A stretch of 64,000 nucleotides of DNA from Bacteroides timonensis (GCF_000513195.1 NZ_CBVI010000104.1:22102-86101), one strand, 5' to 3'. Counted from the first letter of the stretch, positions 53,761-62,946 are shown. Made by a program: numbers and translations. Notes: generated from the letters alone by a model not told the origin.

Positions 53761-55056
53761 TTACGGTCTATCCGGCAGTTGGGACAGTAGGTCTTTGTTG
53801 AATGCCCTGACGTCCTTCCAGTGATAAAAAGGAGCGATGTCGGTCTTCACCGGAATACTCACTTCTTTCTCGTTCAGCATGAACTTCACGATGATATCGT
53901 CTGCGCTGCCTTTCTTACGGAAGAAAACAATCTGCACATTGGCAGCCATAGGCACCATTTTGAAGTTACACCATGCCTGATAGAATTTGGCCGGATCGGA
54001 CTCTTCATTATAGCAGTTCTCCAGTCTCAGCAAGCCCACCAGAGGAATAACATTACCGTCGTGTCCGAAGCGGAAAGTGGCCGAGTTTGTACCCGAGGCA
54101 ATCACCGCATCTGCCGAGTCCATGATATTCTCGACCAGAGATTTGGCGTTTGCCAGCATCAGTCCGTTCGTCATGGGCGAAGGGCCGTCGCATACATAGT
54201 TCTTATAGTTATGTATCTGCCAGATATCAAACAATTCCTGCTTCTCAAAGATATCATAAAAACAAACCTCCGGTTCCACGTTCTGCATATCAGAAGCAAC
54301 CCAATACAGACCGCGCATCAGTTCTTCAGGATTCACATTCTTACGAATATACTCTTTGCTATTGAACAGTGTATTCATCAGACGTTCCGGACGGACATGT
54401 TCTTCTTCGAACTTACGGAATTCCTCATACCAAGGCCCTTTGCGTGAAGTAAACTTCATAGCTTCCTGTGTATGGAAATTCAGGTAATCCATATACTTAT
54501 TGCTGGATTCGCGCTCAATCTGCATCTTCGGGTTGAACTCCTTCAGGCGTTCGCAGAATGCATCCATGCTGAGTACGCAACGGATAACTACGGTAGAGCG
54601 GGCAGACATCTGCGGTTCGCCTTTAAATACTTCAGGGAATGCCTGATACATACGTTCGGCAATGCCTCGTTGTTGCTTCACTCCTACCGGACTGAGGTCG
54701 CCGCCATGTCCTTTGGCATCTGCCCAGACAATGTCCAGACGTTTACGGACATCTTCGCCCAAATCGGTTAATACTCCGGCTGCATGGGCTTTCTCAAAGA
54801 CTTCCATCACGCGGACGTAGTCTTCATCCGCAATCAGCCAGCGGGAACCATGACGACCATAGTGACTGATATAGAAGGGTTCATAACCTTTCGGAGCCTT
54901 GGTCTGGACACCCGAAGGACCGGGATAAGCGTAATATACACCACCTGTCGTTGCAATATCATTGAAGATTTCTTCGCGTGTGGCTTGTGCATATAAACCT
55001 TGAACAACAAAAGCAGCTAACAGGACGATTGAAAAAAGAGTTCGTTTCATTCTCAT
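53761..55056 (-). CDS. Histidine-type phosphatase (histidine acid phosphatase / MINPP-like)
   Basis: 431 residues with signal peptide about 1-24 ('FVVQGLYAQ'). Catalytic motif 'HYGRHGSRWL' (about 68-77, RHG) and proton-donor region 'FRFGHDGNVIPLVGLL' (GHD, about 333) mark a two-step phosphomonoesterase of branch 2. 'SPVGVKQQRGIAERMYQAFPEVF' supports this. Relatives in gut Bacteroides hydrolyse inositol phosphates; those have HAE rather than HD as proton donor, so the substrate here may differ. It follows susD by 73 bp on the same strand, suggesting that the second susCD system handles a phosphorylated nutrient. Confidence 0.88.
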   Translation of the reverse strand: MRMKRTLFSIVLLAAFVVQGLYAQATREEIFNDIATTGGVYYAYPGPSGVQTKAPKGYEPFYISHYGRHGSRWLIADEDYVRVMEVFEKAHAAGVLTDLGEDVRKRLDIVWADAKGHGGDLSPVGVKQQRGIAERMYQAFPEVFKGEPQMSARSTVVIRCVLSMDAFCERLKEFNPKMQIERESSNKYMDYLNFHTQEAMKFTSRKGPWYEEFRKFEEEHVRPERLMNTLFNSKEYIRKNVNPEELMRGLYWVASDMQNVEPEVCFYDIFEKQELFDIWQIHNYKNYVCDGPSPMTNGLMLANAKSLVENIMDSADAVIASGTNSATFRFGHDGNVIPLVGLLRLENCYNEESDPAKFYQAWCNFKMVPMAANVQIVFFRKKGSADDIIVKFMLNEKEVSIPVKTDIAPFYHWKDVRAFNKDLLSQLPDRP

Positions 55057-55129
55057 AAATAAGTTATCATTTTTAATGTATTTATTATTGTATTAGTAAA
55101 AAGGGAAAGTAATGAATCAACCTTCATCC

Positions 55130-56845
55130 TTATTTCTGATAATCCGGATTCTGCGTCAGATACGGGTTCGTGGTAAACTCATCCTGCGGAATGGGATATA
55201 ATTTATACTTATCGTCCACATCTTTACCCACATACGTACCAACTTCACCGTCGCTGCTACCTTTCCAGTCCCAGTTATATCCTTTTGTGAATTTGCCGAA
55301 GCGGATCAGGTCTGTGCGACGCACCAACTCCATATTCATCTCACGGGCTCTTTCATCCAGAATGAAATCCAGATTCAACTGACCGTCGGTAATACGACCG
55401 GATACCCCGTCACCATAGTTGCCGGACATATAAGCACGGTCTCTGATTTCATTTACATAACCCAGCGCCTCAGCACGCGTACCTTCCGCAGCCCCGCGAA
55501 GAATAGCCTCAGCCGCCATCAGGTAAGCATCTGCCGTACGGAACATCGGGAGGTCTACAGACGAATACTTAGTACCGCCATCTACCAATTCCTTACGGTC
55601 CTTGGTTACATTTCTCCATTTGATGCACGCATAACCATTCTCAAAAGTCTTCTGGAAAGCCTTACCTTCTACCCAGGTTTCCTTTGTATGACCGATGGTA
55701 AAGAACTGTGCACGCTTATCCTTCTTATTATCTCCCCAGGGATCATTTTCATAGAAGGTTTGGTCAGCCTCATCAAACTTATCTACAAGCGCCACCTTTA
55801 CACGGGCATTACCCCAGCCACGGCTACCTACTCCGGTTTTTACATAGCTATCCATCGGACCATTCATCAATGCTTTAATCAGGAAGTTGGTTCCGGCACT
55901 GCTCTGTGCATAGTCAGCATCCTGCACCAAGGGCCAGATGATTTCGGAGCAAGTATTGTTATCTGCCAGGAAGATGTGACGATAATCGGAAGCCAACGGA
56001 TAATTACCTTCCGTAATCACTTTCCTGGCATATTTATAAGCATTGGTATATTCATTCTTGCCTACCCATGTTTCGGCATTCAGATAGACACGTGCCAGAA
56101 GAAACCAAGCCGACACACGATCCACACGGCCATACTCATTCCGCTTCGGTTCTTTCAGCAAGGTTGTCAGTTCTTCCGTTTCGGAAACCACATAGTCGTA
56201 GATTTCCTGGCGGGTCTTCTGATGGGGAATCGTACCTACATCCATCGTTTCATCAATGAAGGGAGCCGAACCGTACAAGTCGCAAATCATGCTGTAGCAA
56301 TAAGCACGGATGAAGCGTGCTTCGGCACGGTAATAAGGCATTTCAGCCTGCAAAGCATCATATACGCCACGGGCTTTCAGCTTCCCTTCCGCACTTTCGC
56401 GCAAAAACTCATTGCAGTAGTTAATGGCCATATACAGACGATAATATGAATAGCAAATAATCTTTGTCGAAGGGTCCCAGTTCATATACAACAGTGACAA
56501 ACTTCCATGACTGCCACCGGAATGGAAAACGATCTCATCCGTACAAGCCTCTTGCAAATAGAACAGAGCACGTGTATAACCACTATAACCTTCATCAATA
56601 CCCGGCACGTCACCGTTTCCGCCATCACCACCCTTTTGTCCGGTCTGGATAAGGCTGGCATAACACTTTGCCAATACTCCGATGTATCCCTCAGGCGTAG
56701 AATAAACCTTCTCGCCCACCAACTCATTGTCGTCCAAAGGCAATGTATCCAAATCTCCCAGACAAGAAGAAAGAAGGAAGAGAGATACCAGACATATACT
56801 TGCTAACTTGAAATATTTCGTTTTCATTGTTTTCTGATTTTTCAT
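55130..56845 (-). CDS. SusD/RagB-family lipoprotein (second pair)
   Basis: 571 residues, lipobox 'LFLLSSC' (Cys28; or Cys22 if the Met at 7 is the start). Typical features are 'STPEGYIGVLAKCYASLIQTG', 'MPYYRAEARFIRAYCYSMICDLYGSAPFI' (in part), 'RVSAWFLLARVYLNAETWVG', 'FRTADAYLMAAEAILRGAAEG' and 'ILDERAREMNMELVRRTDLIRFGKF'. It pairs with the SusC gene just upstream (3-bp gap). No SusE/F-like or hydrolase gene follows, only the histidine phosphatase. Confidence 0.96.
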   Translation of the reverse strand: MKNQKTMKTKYFKLASICLVSLFLLSSCLGDLDTLPLDDNELVGEKVYSTPEGYIGVLAKCYASLIQTGQKGGDGGNGDVPGIDEGYSGYTRALFYLQEACTDEIVFHSGGSHGSLSLLYMNWDPSTKIICYSYYRLYMAINYCNEFLRESAEGKLKARGVYDALQAEMPYYRAEARFIRAYCYSMICDLYGSAPFIDETMDVGTIPHQKTRQEIYDYVVSETEELTTLLKEPKRNEYGRVDRVSAWFLLARVYLNAETWVGKNEYTNAYKYARKVITEGNYPLASDYRHIFLADNNTCSEIIWPLVQDADYAQSSAGTNFLIKALMNGPMDSYVKTGVGSRGWGNARVKVALVDKFDEADQTFYENDPWGDNKKDKRAQFFTIGHTKETWVEGKAFQKTFENGYACIKWRNVTKDRKELVDGGTKYSSVDLPMFRTADAYLMAAEAILRGAAEGTRAEALGYVNEIRDRAYMSGNYGDGVSGRITDGQLNLDFILDERAREMNMELVRRTDLIRFGKFTKGYNWDWKGSSDGEVGTYVGKDVDDKYKLYPIPQDEFTTNPYLTQNPDYQK

Positions 56846-56848
56846 GAA

Positions 56849-59791
56849 TTAAAAATTAAGATTTACTCCCAGCATGAACATACGCGGGCGCTGATAGATG
56901 TTCTTATCGATGCCACTGTAGATTTCCGGATCAAGACCACTGTAACCTGTCAACGTACATACGTTCTGTACTGTGAAAGAGAGACGAAGAGAGGTCTTTT
57001 CGTTCCACAACTTATCGAAGGTATGCCCCAACGTGATGTTGTCGATACGGAAGAAATCGCCTTTCTCCAGGAAATAATCGGTATAGATGCGATCCTGCGT
57101 AAATCCGGTTTCAAGAGTAGAACGCAGAATATTGCTGGAAACGCCGGTTCCACCATAAAGTCCGTCCAAAGAATCGGAGGCTTTCACATAGTTATAGACA
57201 TAAGCACCGAAGCTTCCATGTCCGTTGATACCCAAATCCCAGTTCTTGTATGTCAGACGGGTAGAAAGACCGCAGTAGTAAGGAGCTTTGGAGCTTTTGC
57301 CGGTCACGTACTTATTGGCATCTTCTTCGCTGCTGGTGACGGAACCATCTTTTGCGATATATTTGCCATCCAGCGGCTTACCATTATCGTCATAGGCCTG
57401 TTGCAACAGGTAAAAAGTATTCGGAGTTTCGCCTACCATGTGGACTTGCAGATATTTACCCGTACCACCGGCATTACCAGTCTTTACATAGTTATCTTCA
57501 CGGTCGATGGTGTTCAGCTTTGTTATTTCGGAAGTATTCCAGGTAAAGTTACCGCTGACTGTCCATTCCCAATCCTTATTCTTCACGGGAATCACATTGA
57601 TACCGATTTCCAGACCTTTACTCTTCATATTACCGATATTAGTTTCAATCATATTGGTAAAGTTACTTCCGGCAGGAACGAATATCTTATTCAGCAGGTC
57701 TTTGGTAGTACGCCAGTAATAATCAATCGTACCGGAGATGCGATTGTTCAGGAAACCATAGTCGATACCGATATTATAAGTTTCGGTAGTCTCCCACTTG
57801 ATGTTGGCATCGTAGCCATTGGGACGGTAAGTAGTGTACCATTGATCACCAAAGTAATAGCGGGATTCGTCATAAGATGCCGTATAAGTCGGCAGGTGCT
57901 GATAGTAAGAACCGATGGATTGCTGACCGGTCTGCCCGTAGCTCAAACGGAGTTTCAAATCGGACAGGGCTTTGAAGTTCGAGAGGAAAGCCTCTTCGTT
58001 CACACGCCAGGCTGCCGCAACTGAAGGGAAATACCCCCAACGGTTATCAGGAGAGAAACGTGAAGAAGCATCTGCACGCAGAGTAGCCGTCAGCATATAG
58101 CGTTGTTTCCAGGAGTAGTTTACACGTCCATAGAAAGAAAGCAGATAAAGTTCGGCTTCGGCATGCTGAGGAGTAGCCAGTTCTTTGCCTTCGGTATCGG
58201 TGGTAACGCTATTATTCTTATACCAGAAACGTTGCCAGCCGTAACCACCCATGACATTGATGTGATGATCTTTAAGTTCTTTGTCGTAATTGGCATAGAA
58301 ATCGAGCAAGGTGTTGCGCTTGGTCTGATGGTATTTATAGCGCTTGCCCGTACCGTCATTTTGATTACCAGTGTACATGGAGGGAGCAAGATCGGGTACA
58401 TTTTCACGATTGTCATTCTTCTGGATGTCATAGCCCATATTCAGATTGAAGCGCAAGTCTTCCAATCCGTGCACCTTGTAGTCAAGGGCAATGTTACCGA
58501 TAGAACGTTTTGTCTTTTCGAGTTTGTCAGCCAGTTCCAAATCGGCAACCGGATTCGCAGCGGCCAGCGTGATGGGTTTACCGCCATTCATCCATGTATA
58601 ATATCCCAAACCTACATTACCTTCATAGTCTTCGTAAACGGGACGGGTAGGATCAAAAGAGATGGCACTGCCAATCACGCCTGTTGAAACCGGTTGATTA
58701 TTCTCAATACTTCCCTTGACATTGATATCTACAGAAAGATGTTTATCAAAGAACTTCGGAGACAGACCTACACTGGCGTTGATACGCTCGTAGTTATTAT
58801 TCTTCAATGTACCATTTTGGTTAGTATATCCTACGGACACACGGTAAGGCATATTCTTCAAAGCTCCGGTCATGGACAAGTTATGATCCGTACCCAGTGC
58901 CACGCGGTAGATTTCTTTCTGCCAGTCTACATCTGCATTGCCCAGCTTGAAAGTCTCCGGAGCATTGGCATGCTCGGCAAAAGCCTGACGGAATTCTTCG
59001 GTAGAAAGTACATCCATATACTGATATACATTGCTCACTGTCATGTTTCCGTTGTAGTTGAAGGAGGGACGAGAGGTACCGTCGGCACTTCCCTTCTTGG
59101 TAGTGATGATGATGACACCATTGGAGGCACGCGAACCGTAAATAGCTGTGGCAGAAGCATCCTTCAATACTGTAAAGGAAGCAATGTCATTCGGATTGAT
59201 GGCACTGATAGAAGTATTGCTCACGGGTACTCCATCAATAACAATCAGCGGATCATTATCTGCCGACAAAGAGGCTCCCATACGAATACGGATGGTACCG
59301 CCGCTACCCGGCGCACCATTACCCGGCACGATATTCACACCGGCAACTTTACCCACCAGAGCATCTTCAGCCGTCAATTGCTTACCTTTGTTCAGCTCAT
59401 CCGGTTTCACGGTCAGCAAAGATCCGGTCACGTCGCCTTTCTTCACCTGTCCGTAGCCGATGACTACTACTTCGTCCAGCAATTCGCTGTCTTCCTGCAT
59501 GGTAACTACAATGAGAGGTTTGTTTGTCACGGTGATTTCCTGCCCTTTATAGCCGATACAGGTGACGGTAAGTACATTTCCGGCAGCCGCCTTCAGTGTA
59601 AAATTGCCGTCCACATCGGAAATAGTACCTATAGAAGTACCTTTAATAAGAATGTTAGCTCCGATAACCGATTCACCGATAGCGTCCTTCACATGCCCTT
59701 TCACCACGATGTCTTGTGCTGAAAGCGACAGGGATAGTAGTAATCCCAACAAAGGGAGAAGTCCCTTGACAAGTCTAAAAATGTTTTTCAT
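56849..59791 (-). CDS. SusC/RagA-family TonB-dependent transporter (second pair)
   Basis: 980 residues: signal peptide about 1-25 ('LLSLSLSAQ'), CarboxypepD_reg-like domain ('DIVVKGHVKDAIGESVIGANILIKG'-like, about 26-105), the 'LDEVVVIGYGQVKKGDVTG' motif, plug ('EDALVGKVAGVNIVPGNGAPG', in part) and a long barrel ending 'FMLGVNLNF'. It imports a ligand held by the SusD partner. The upstream 362-bp region has a -7 box and four AGTAGA repeats. A HicAB module separates it from the DUF6377 regulator gene. Confidence 0.97.
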   Translation of the reverse strand: MKNIFRLVKGLLPLLGLLLSLSLSAQDIVVKGHVKDAIGESVIGANILIKGTSIGTISDVDGNFTLKAAAGNVLTVTCIGYKGQEITVTNKPLIVVTMQEDSELLDEVVVIGYGQVKKGDVTGSLLTVKPDELNKGKQLTAEDALVGKVAGVNIVPGNGAPGSGGTIRIRMGASLSADNDPLIVIDGVPVSNTSISAINPNDIASFTVLKDASATAIYGSRASNGVIIITTKKGSADGTSRPSFNYNGNMTVSNVYQYMDVLSTEEFRQAFAEHANAPETFKLGNADVDWQKEIYRVALGTDHNLSMTGALKNMPYRVSVGYTNQNGTLKNNNYERINASVGLSPKFFDKHLSVDINVKGSIENNQPVSTGVIGSAISFDPTRPVYEDYEGNVGLGYYTWMNGGKPITLAAANPVADLELADKLEKTKRSIGNIALDYKVHGLEDLRFNLNMGYDIQKNDNRENVPDLAPSMYTGNQNDGTGKRYKYHQTKRNTLLDFYANYDKELKDHHINVMGGYGWQRFWYKNNSVTTDTEGKELATPQHAEAELYLLSFYGRVNYSWKQRYMLTATLRADASSRFSPDNRWGYFPSVAAAWRVNEEAFLSNFKALSDLKLRLSYGQTGQQSIGSYYQHLPTYTASYDESRYYFGDQWYTTYRPNGYDANIKWETTETYNIGIDYGFLNNRISGTIDYYWRTTKDLLNKIFVPAGSNFTNMIETNIGNMKSKGLEIGINVIPVKNKDWEWTVSGNFTWNTSEITKLNTIDREDNYVKTGNAGGTGKYLQVHMVGETPNTFYLLQQAYDDNGKPLDGKYIAKDGSVTSSEEDANKYVTGKSSKAPYYCGLSTRLTYKNWDLGINGHGSFGAYVYNYVKASDSLDGLYGGTGVSSNILRSTLETGFTQDRIYTDYFLEKGDFFRIDNITLGHTFDKLWNEKTSLRLSFTVQNVCTLTGYSGLDPEIYSGIDKNIYQRPRMFMLGVNLNF

Positions 59792-60153
59792 AAGGTTATT
59801 ATTATAATTAATAAAAAAGATAATTCATTCTACATTTTACCCAATAAAAACTAATACCTAAAAGAAGACCTATTGTTAACTTTATTTTCTACGGCAAAGT
59901 TAAAGCATTACTTTCAGGATAAGTGATCAGAGTAGATGGGCAAAGTAGACGGAAGTAGAATCAGAAAAGAGATAATTAACTGATATACAGAAAATATACA
60001 TTTTCTCTTATATACAAGGAAAGTAGATAAGAGGAGACATTTGAGGAAAATAAAAAGAGGCTAAAAATAGCCTCCTCACTTCGAGAATACACCATTCTGC
60101 AAGATTTCATCAATGCAATATAGTGTTTCTTTATATTTTAGGTAGTCTGTATT
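59792..60153 (-). promoter_or_regulatory. Upstream region of the second susC
   Basis: 362 bp without a gene. On the minus strand TAACTTTG (59895-59902) is a perfect -7 box about 105 bp before the susC ATG. Further upstream AGTAGA appears (plus-strand reading) at 59931, 59944, 59954 and 60022, the first three 10-13 bp apart, where an activator could bind. A small stem GAAAATATACATTTTC lies near 59992-60007. The rest is AT-rich. Confidence 0.6.
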
Positions 60154-60546
60154 CTAAAGCAAATTAATGGCAGATAACTCTTTCGTCAACGCTTGAATAC
60201 CTTTCTGTATTTTTTCCAATTGCTGCCTGCGAGGTTTGTGAACTCCAGCCGCATAGTGCCATAACTGACGTTCATTGATTCCCGTGATACGACTTAGCGC
60301 AGCTTTGGTAAAGATATTGCTATAATAGTTGATAAAGGTTGCAGCATCAATCTTGAACTTCAAATCAAAATCCCCGGATAACAATTCGCAAGGACCAGGA
60401 TTATCCTCCAGATACAGTTCAATAGCCTCCTTCATATTATCCTCAATCTCCCGCATATCATTGCCCACAGTGATAACCGGGGCACCTTCGATATAAGCGC
60501 TGAGATTCTTTCCTGCATGTTCGACAATAACTTCTACTGTTTTCAT
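60154..60546 (-). CDS. hicB: HicB-family antitoxin
   Basis: 130-residue antitoxin neutralising HicA and repressing the operon. The N-terminal partial RNase H-like fold reads 'VIVEHAGKNLSAYIEGAPVITVGNDMREIEDNMKEAIELYLED' (in part, about 5-50). The C-terminal helix-turn-helix is in 'AALSRITGINERQLWHYAAGVHKPRRQQLEKIQKGI' (about 85-118), an XRE-like DNA-binding part. It follows hicA by 38 bp, the usual toxin-first order. Confidence 0.9.
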   Translation of the reverse strand: MKTVEVIVEHAGKNLSAYIEGAPVITVGNDMREIEDNMKEAIELYLEDNPGPCELLSGDFDLKFKIDAATFINYYSNIFTKAALSRITGINERQLWHYAAGVHKPRRQQLEKIQKGIQALTKELSAINLL

Positions 60547-60584
60547 ATTACCTCCTGTTTTTAAATCATGAGAACAAGGGGGAC

Positions 60585-60773
60585 TTATTTCAGCCCCGCT
60601 TGCCTCAAAATACTGTAATAAGTGCCTTTCTCAACGCCTTTGCTATTATGATTCGGTACAATAACCACTTTGCCGTCTTTCTCAAACTTCATGTGACTAC
60701 CCTTCTGACTCCTTAGAACAAAACCGTTCTCTTGCAACATAGTTACAACGTCTTTCACTGATTTGTAACTCAT
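60585..60773 (-). CDS. hicA: HicA-family mRNA interferase toxin
   Basis: 62-residue toxin with the dsRBD-like fold: 'VVTMLQENGFVLRSQKGSHMKFEKDGKVVIVPNH' (in part). The catalytic His lies in 'KGSHMKF' (about residue 32), followed by 'KGVEKGTYYSILRQAGL'. Complete in length for HicA. Cleaves mRNA when free of HicB. Preceded by a -7 box at 60798-60805. It sits between the second susC and a regulator gene, which may aid stability of that region. Confidence 0.93.
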   Translation of the reverse strand: MSYKSVKDVVTMLQENGFVLRSQKGSHMKFEKDGKVVIVPNHNSKGVEKGTYYSILRQAGLK

Positions 60774-60797
60774 AACGCTTTGGACTTAATTAGCATA

Positions 60798-60805
60798 CAA
60801 ATATA
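60798..60805 (-). promoter_or_regulatory. -7 box of hicAB
   Basis: Minus-strand TATATTTG about 25 bp before hicA, with TTTA at about 19 bp as a weak -33. TAGTA (60804-60808) and TACTA (60822-60826) form an inverted pair that spans the promoter, a possible HicB operator. Confidence 0.55.
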
Positions 60806-60875
60806 GTAATAATATGAATAGTACTAAATAAATTATTCGTTATTTTACTATAATTCACCGAATATGCACGATCTT

Positions 60876-62495
60876 TCATCCAATTTGCTGCACCGCTTCC
60901 ATAAATTCTTCTTTAGAAAGCTGAGATTTGTTCCGCACTTTTAAGCGATAGTTATACACCGTTTGGGCTGAATAATGAAGGAAGTTAGCAATCTTCCCAC
61001 TATCTGTAATACCCAATCTGATCAGAGCAAAGACACGCAACTCCGGTGTCAGTAACTCACCTTCCTTCGGACAAATGCGCTCATCTTCCTGAAGCAAAGT
61101 GTTGAATTGCTCTATGAACTTAGGATAGAGTTTCAGGAACACACTGTCGAACGTATAGAAGAACTCCTTCAGTTCATTAGCTACGAAAGAAGAAGAATTA
61201 ACAGTCTTGTAAAGATCATCCAACTGTCCGGTTTTAATTTTCCGGGCAAGCATTTTCCGTTGTTCCTCCTGCTTGTTGATGTAGAGCGAACACATATTGA
61301 AAACGTAGCCGATGTATTCTTCCTTCACCTGGTTGGACTCCTGCAACTTATCATTCAATGTATGCAGGTTTGCATTGATATGCTTGAGCTCCTCGTTCAT
61401 ATCGCTCACCGCCTTCCGGGCAACGTTCAGCCGCTTCATCTGATAGAAAATGAACATCAGGGCAATCAGCAGGATTATCAGCAGAGCAGAAGTCAGGACG
61501 AACAAAGCAACCATTTGTGTCTTCTCCTGCCGCAACTTATTCTCATAAGTCCGGCTAATAATGGGAAGCATTTCCGAAATCTCCTGTGTACGGTAGCGGG
61601 CATTACAGAATGTGGCATCCTGCATGGAACATTCTATATAGGTATAAGCACGGTTAATATCCCCTTCCTGAAACAAGAGGTTTGCCAGTTTCCAAAGAGA
61701 AATATATTCCTTCGTCGCTGCCTGAATGTCGGCAATAGCGGAAATAATCAGATATTTCTTCTGTAGTTCTGTCTTCCCCATCACGCCATAAGCATTCGCC
61801 AGCCCGATGGAAGGAATGGCAACGCTATATCCTTTCTGTTTATGCGTCTCGTAACAACTGCTCAGTATCTCGATGGCTTCATCGTATTTTTCCTCGTACA
61901 GTAGTTTCTCACTTTTCATCAGCAGATAACCCTGCGAACCTGGCTTCCGGATATTGAGAATAGAATCTTTATACTGATAAGCAAGACTCCGGTAATGATC
62001 TTTCATCTTATCGGAAAAAGCATAATCCGCCATTAACGTGTAAACCTGGTGATACTGATAATAATAGTAAGAAATGCCGGAAGCATCCAAGTCGCTGGAT
62101 TTAATGCCGTCCAGTATCTCCAGCCCTTCCTTATACATGGCCACTCCGATCATGACTTCGGCCACATTCAGTTCCGCGGAATAAATGTGAAGGGGATTCT
62201 TCATGCGCTTGGCAAGCTCCACACGCTGGTTGGCAACCCACAAGGCGGAGTCCATGCGATAAGAACGGTATTTGCCGAACAATTCGCGATAGACATCAAA
62301 GCGTTCCTGATCCGAATGAGGCAAACGAAGTTTCCGTTGCAAAGCATCTATCTGTTCCTGGCGTTCTAATGTATATTGAGGGCGGTTCCTGATAGACATA
62401 TCAAGTACCCGAAGCAAAGAGTCTGTTTCATTGGCATAAGAATACAGGGACAAGGATACAAAAAAGACTGCCAAAATTACTTTCAGTTGCCTCAT
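60876..62495 (-). CDS. DUF6377-type membrane regulator (SusR-like architecture)
   Basis: 539 residues with signal peptide about 1-21 ('LYSYANE'), a periplasmic TPR-like helical domain (about 25-310), one membrane helix near 320-345 ('FVLTSALLIILLIALMFIFY'), a coiled coil ('LNVARKAVSDMNEELKHINANL', in part) and a cytoplasmic C-terminal LuxR-like HTH ('LTPELRVFALIRLGITDSGKIANFLHYS', in part). This arrangement of periplasmic sensor and cytoplasmic HTH without kinase is found beside susCD pairs and recalls SusR. The frame begins with a GTG at 62510; the ATG at 62495 starts the signal peptide. Likely activates the second susCD genes. Confidence 0.87.
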   Translation of the reverse strand: MRQLKVILAVFFVSLSLYSYANETDSLLRVLDMSIRNRPQYTLERQEQIDALQRKLRLPHSDQERFDVYRELFGKYRSYRMDSALWVANQRVELAKRMKNPLHIYSAELNVAEVMIGVAMYKEGLEILDGIKSSDLDASGISYYYYQYHQVYTLMADYAFSDKMKDHYRSLAYQYKDSILNIRKPGSQGYLLMKSEKLLYEEKYDEAIEILSSCYETHKQKGYSVAIPSIGLANAYGVMGKTELQKKYLIISAIADIQAATKEYISLWKLANLLFQEGDINRAYTYIECSMQDATFCNARYRTQEISEMLPIISRTYENKLRQEKTQMVALFVLTSALLIILLIALMFIFYQMKRLNVARKAVSDMNEELKHINANLHTLNDKLQESNQVKEEYIGYVFNMCSLYINKQEEQRKMLARKIKTGQLDDLYKTVNSSSFVANELKEFFYTFDSVFLKLYPKFIEQFNTLLQEDERICPKEGELLTPELRVFALIRLGITDSGKIANFLHYSAQTVYNYRLKVRNKSQLSKEEFMEAVQQIG

Positions 62496-62534
62496 ATGGA
62501 TTTCTTTCACGGTTTAACAATAAATCTTCACGGA

Positions 62535-62542
62535 CAAAAATA
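62535..62542 (-). promoter_or_regulatory. -7 box of the DUF6377 regulator gene
   Basis: Minus-strand TATTTTTG, a TAnnTTTG match, 40 bp ahead of the ATG at 62495. No good -33 element seen. Confidence 0.5.
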
Positions 62543-62686
62543 CGGAATAAATATCTGAAATGGAAAGTTTCATGAGTCTTTTGGCAGGAATTCACCGGAA
62601 ACGTTGACGTACGGTTTCATAAAGGAAAAAAATAAGCTTTGCTGAAAAAAATAAAGAATTCTGTACTCTATGATTCGATTATTTAT

Positions 62687-62694
62687 TATATTTG
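62687..62694 (+). promoter_or_regulatory. -7 box of the putative structured RNA
   Basis: TATATTTG on the plus strand with no ORF beneath it; the predicted transcript would begin near 62701 and run into the foldable segment and terminator at 62869-62899. Confidence 0.55.
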
Positions 62695-62700
62695 TGCAGT

Positions 62701-62899
62701 CGTAAACACGACTATGATTTTACATATTAAAGAAAAAGCGTTTAGCTGATTTCTTGTGCCAGAGAAAAGTCGAAAATTATCTATACGCACATAGAACAGA
62801 CTATACGCCTCATCGTTTATGCGGTAGGCGTTTCCTGTTTGTGCGTAAGGGCTTCGACTCCCTCTCTGGCGGATAGGCAAATGCCTTACCGCTTTTTTT
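62701..62899 (+). ncRNA. Putative small structured RNA (about 200 nt), unassigned family
   Basis: No coding frame, but a rod-like fold over 62758-62870: GCCAGAGA (62758) with TCTCTGGC (62863), GTCGAA (62769) with TTCGAC (62853), TACGCACA (62784) with TGTGCGTA (62840), AACAG with CTGTT, and ACGCCT (62805) with AGGCGT (62826). A promoter -7 box lies upstream and an intrinsic terminator downstream. GCGGTAGGC (62821-62829) could instead pair with GCCTTACCGC (62883-62892), which would break the terminator. The size and rod shape recall 6S RNA, but I could not confirm that family. tRNA and tmRNA features are absent. Confidence 0.55.
62869..62899 (+). terminator. Intrinsic terminator of the putative RNA
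   Basis: GCGG (62869-62872) pairs with CCGC (62889-62892) and AGGC (62875-62878) with GCCT (62883-62886), followed by TTTTTTT (62893-62899). Confidence 0.75.
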
Positions 62900-62946
62900 A
62901 TGCTTACCAGATTACAACATTAGGCAGAAGCAGTAAAAACTCTTTT

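Noticed and set aside
53602..53790. 62-codon ORF over the inverted repeat upstream of ispF
   Set aside because: Composed of the repeat arms; not a conserved protein.
57023..58024. 333-codon plus-strand ORF within the second susC
   Set aside because: Antisense frame produced by codon bias of the real SusC gene; no protein features.
62758..62871. tRNA or tmRNA at the GCCAGAG...CTCTGGC stem
   Set aside because: The TTCGACT near the 3' side resembles a T-loop, but a proper T-stem, D-arm, anticodon arm and CCA end cannot be formed, and no tag-peptide frame is present.
62686..62880. 64-codon minus-strand ORF
   Set aside because: Lies across the foldable RNA segment and its length is explained by chance; the RNA stems and terminator account for the sequence better.
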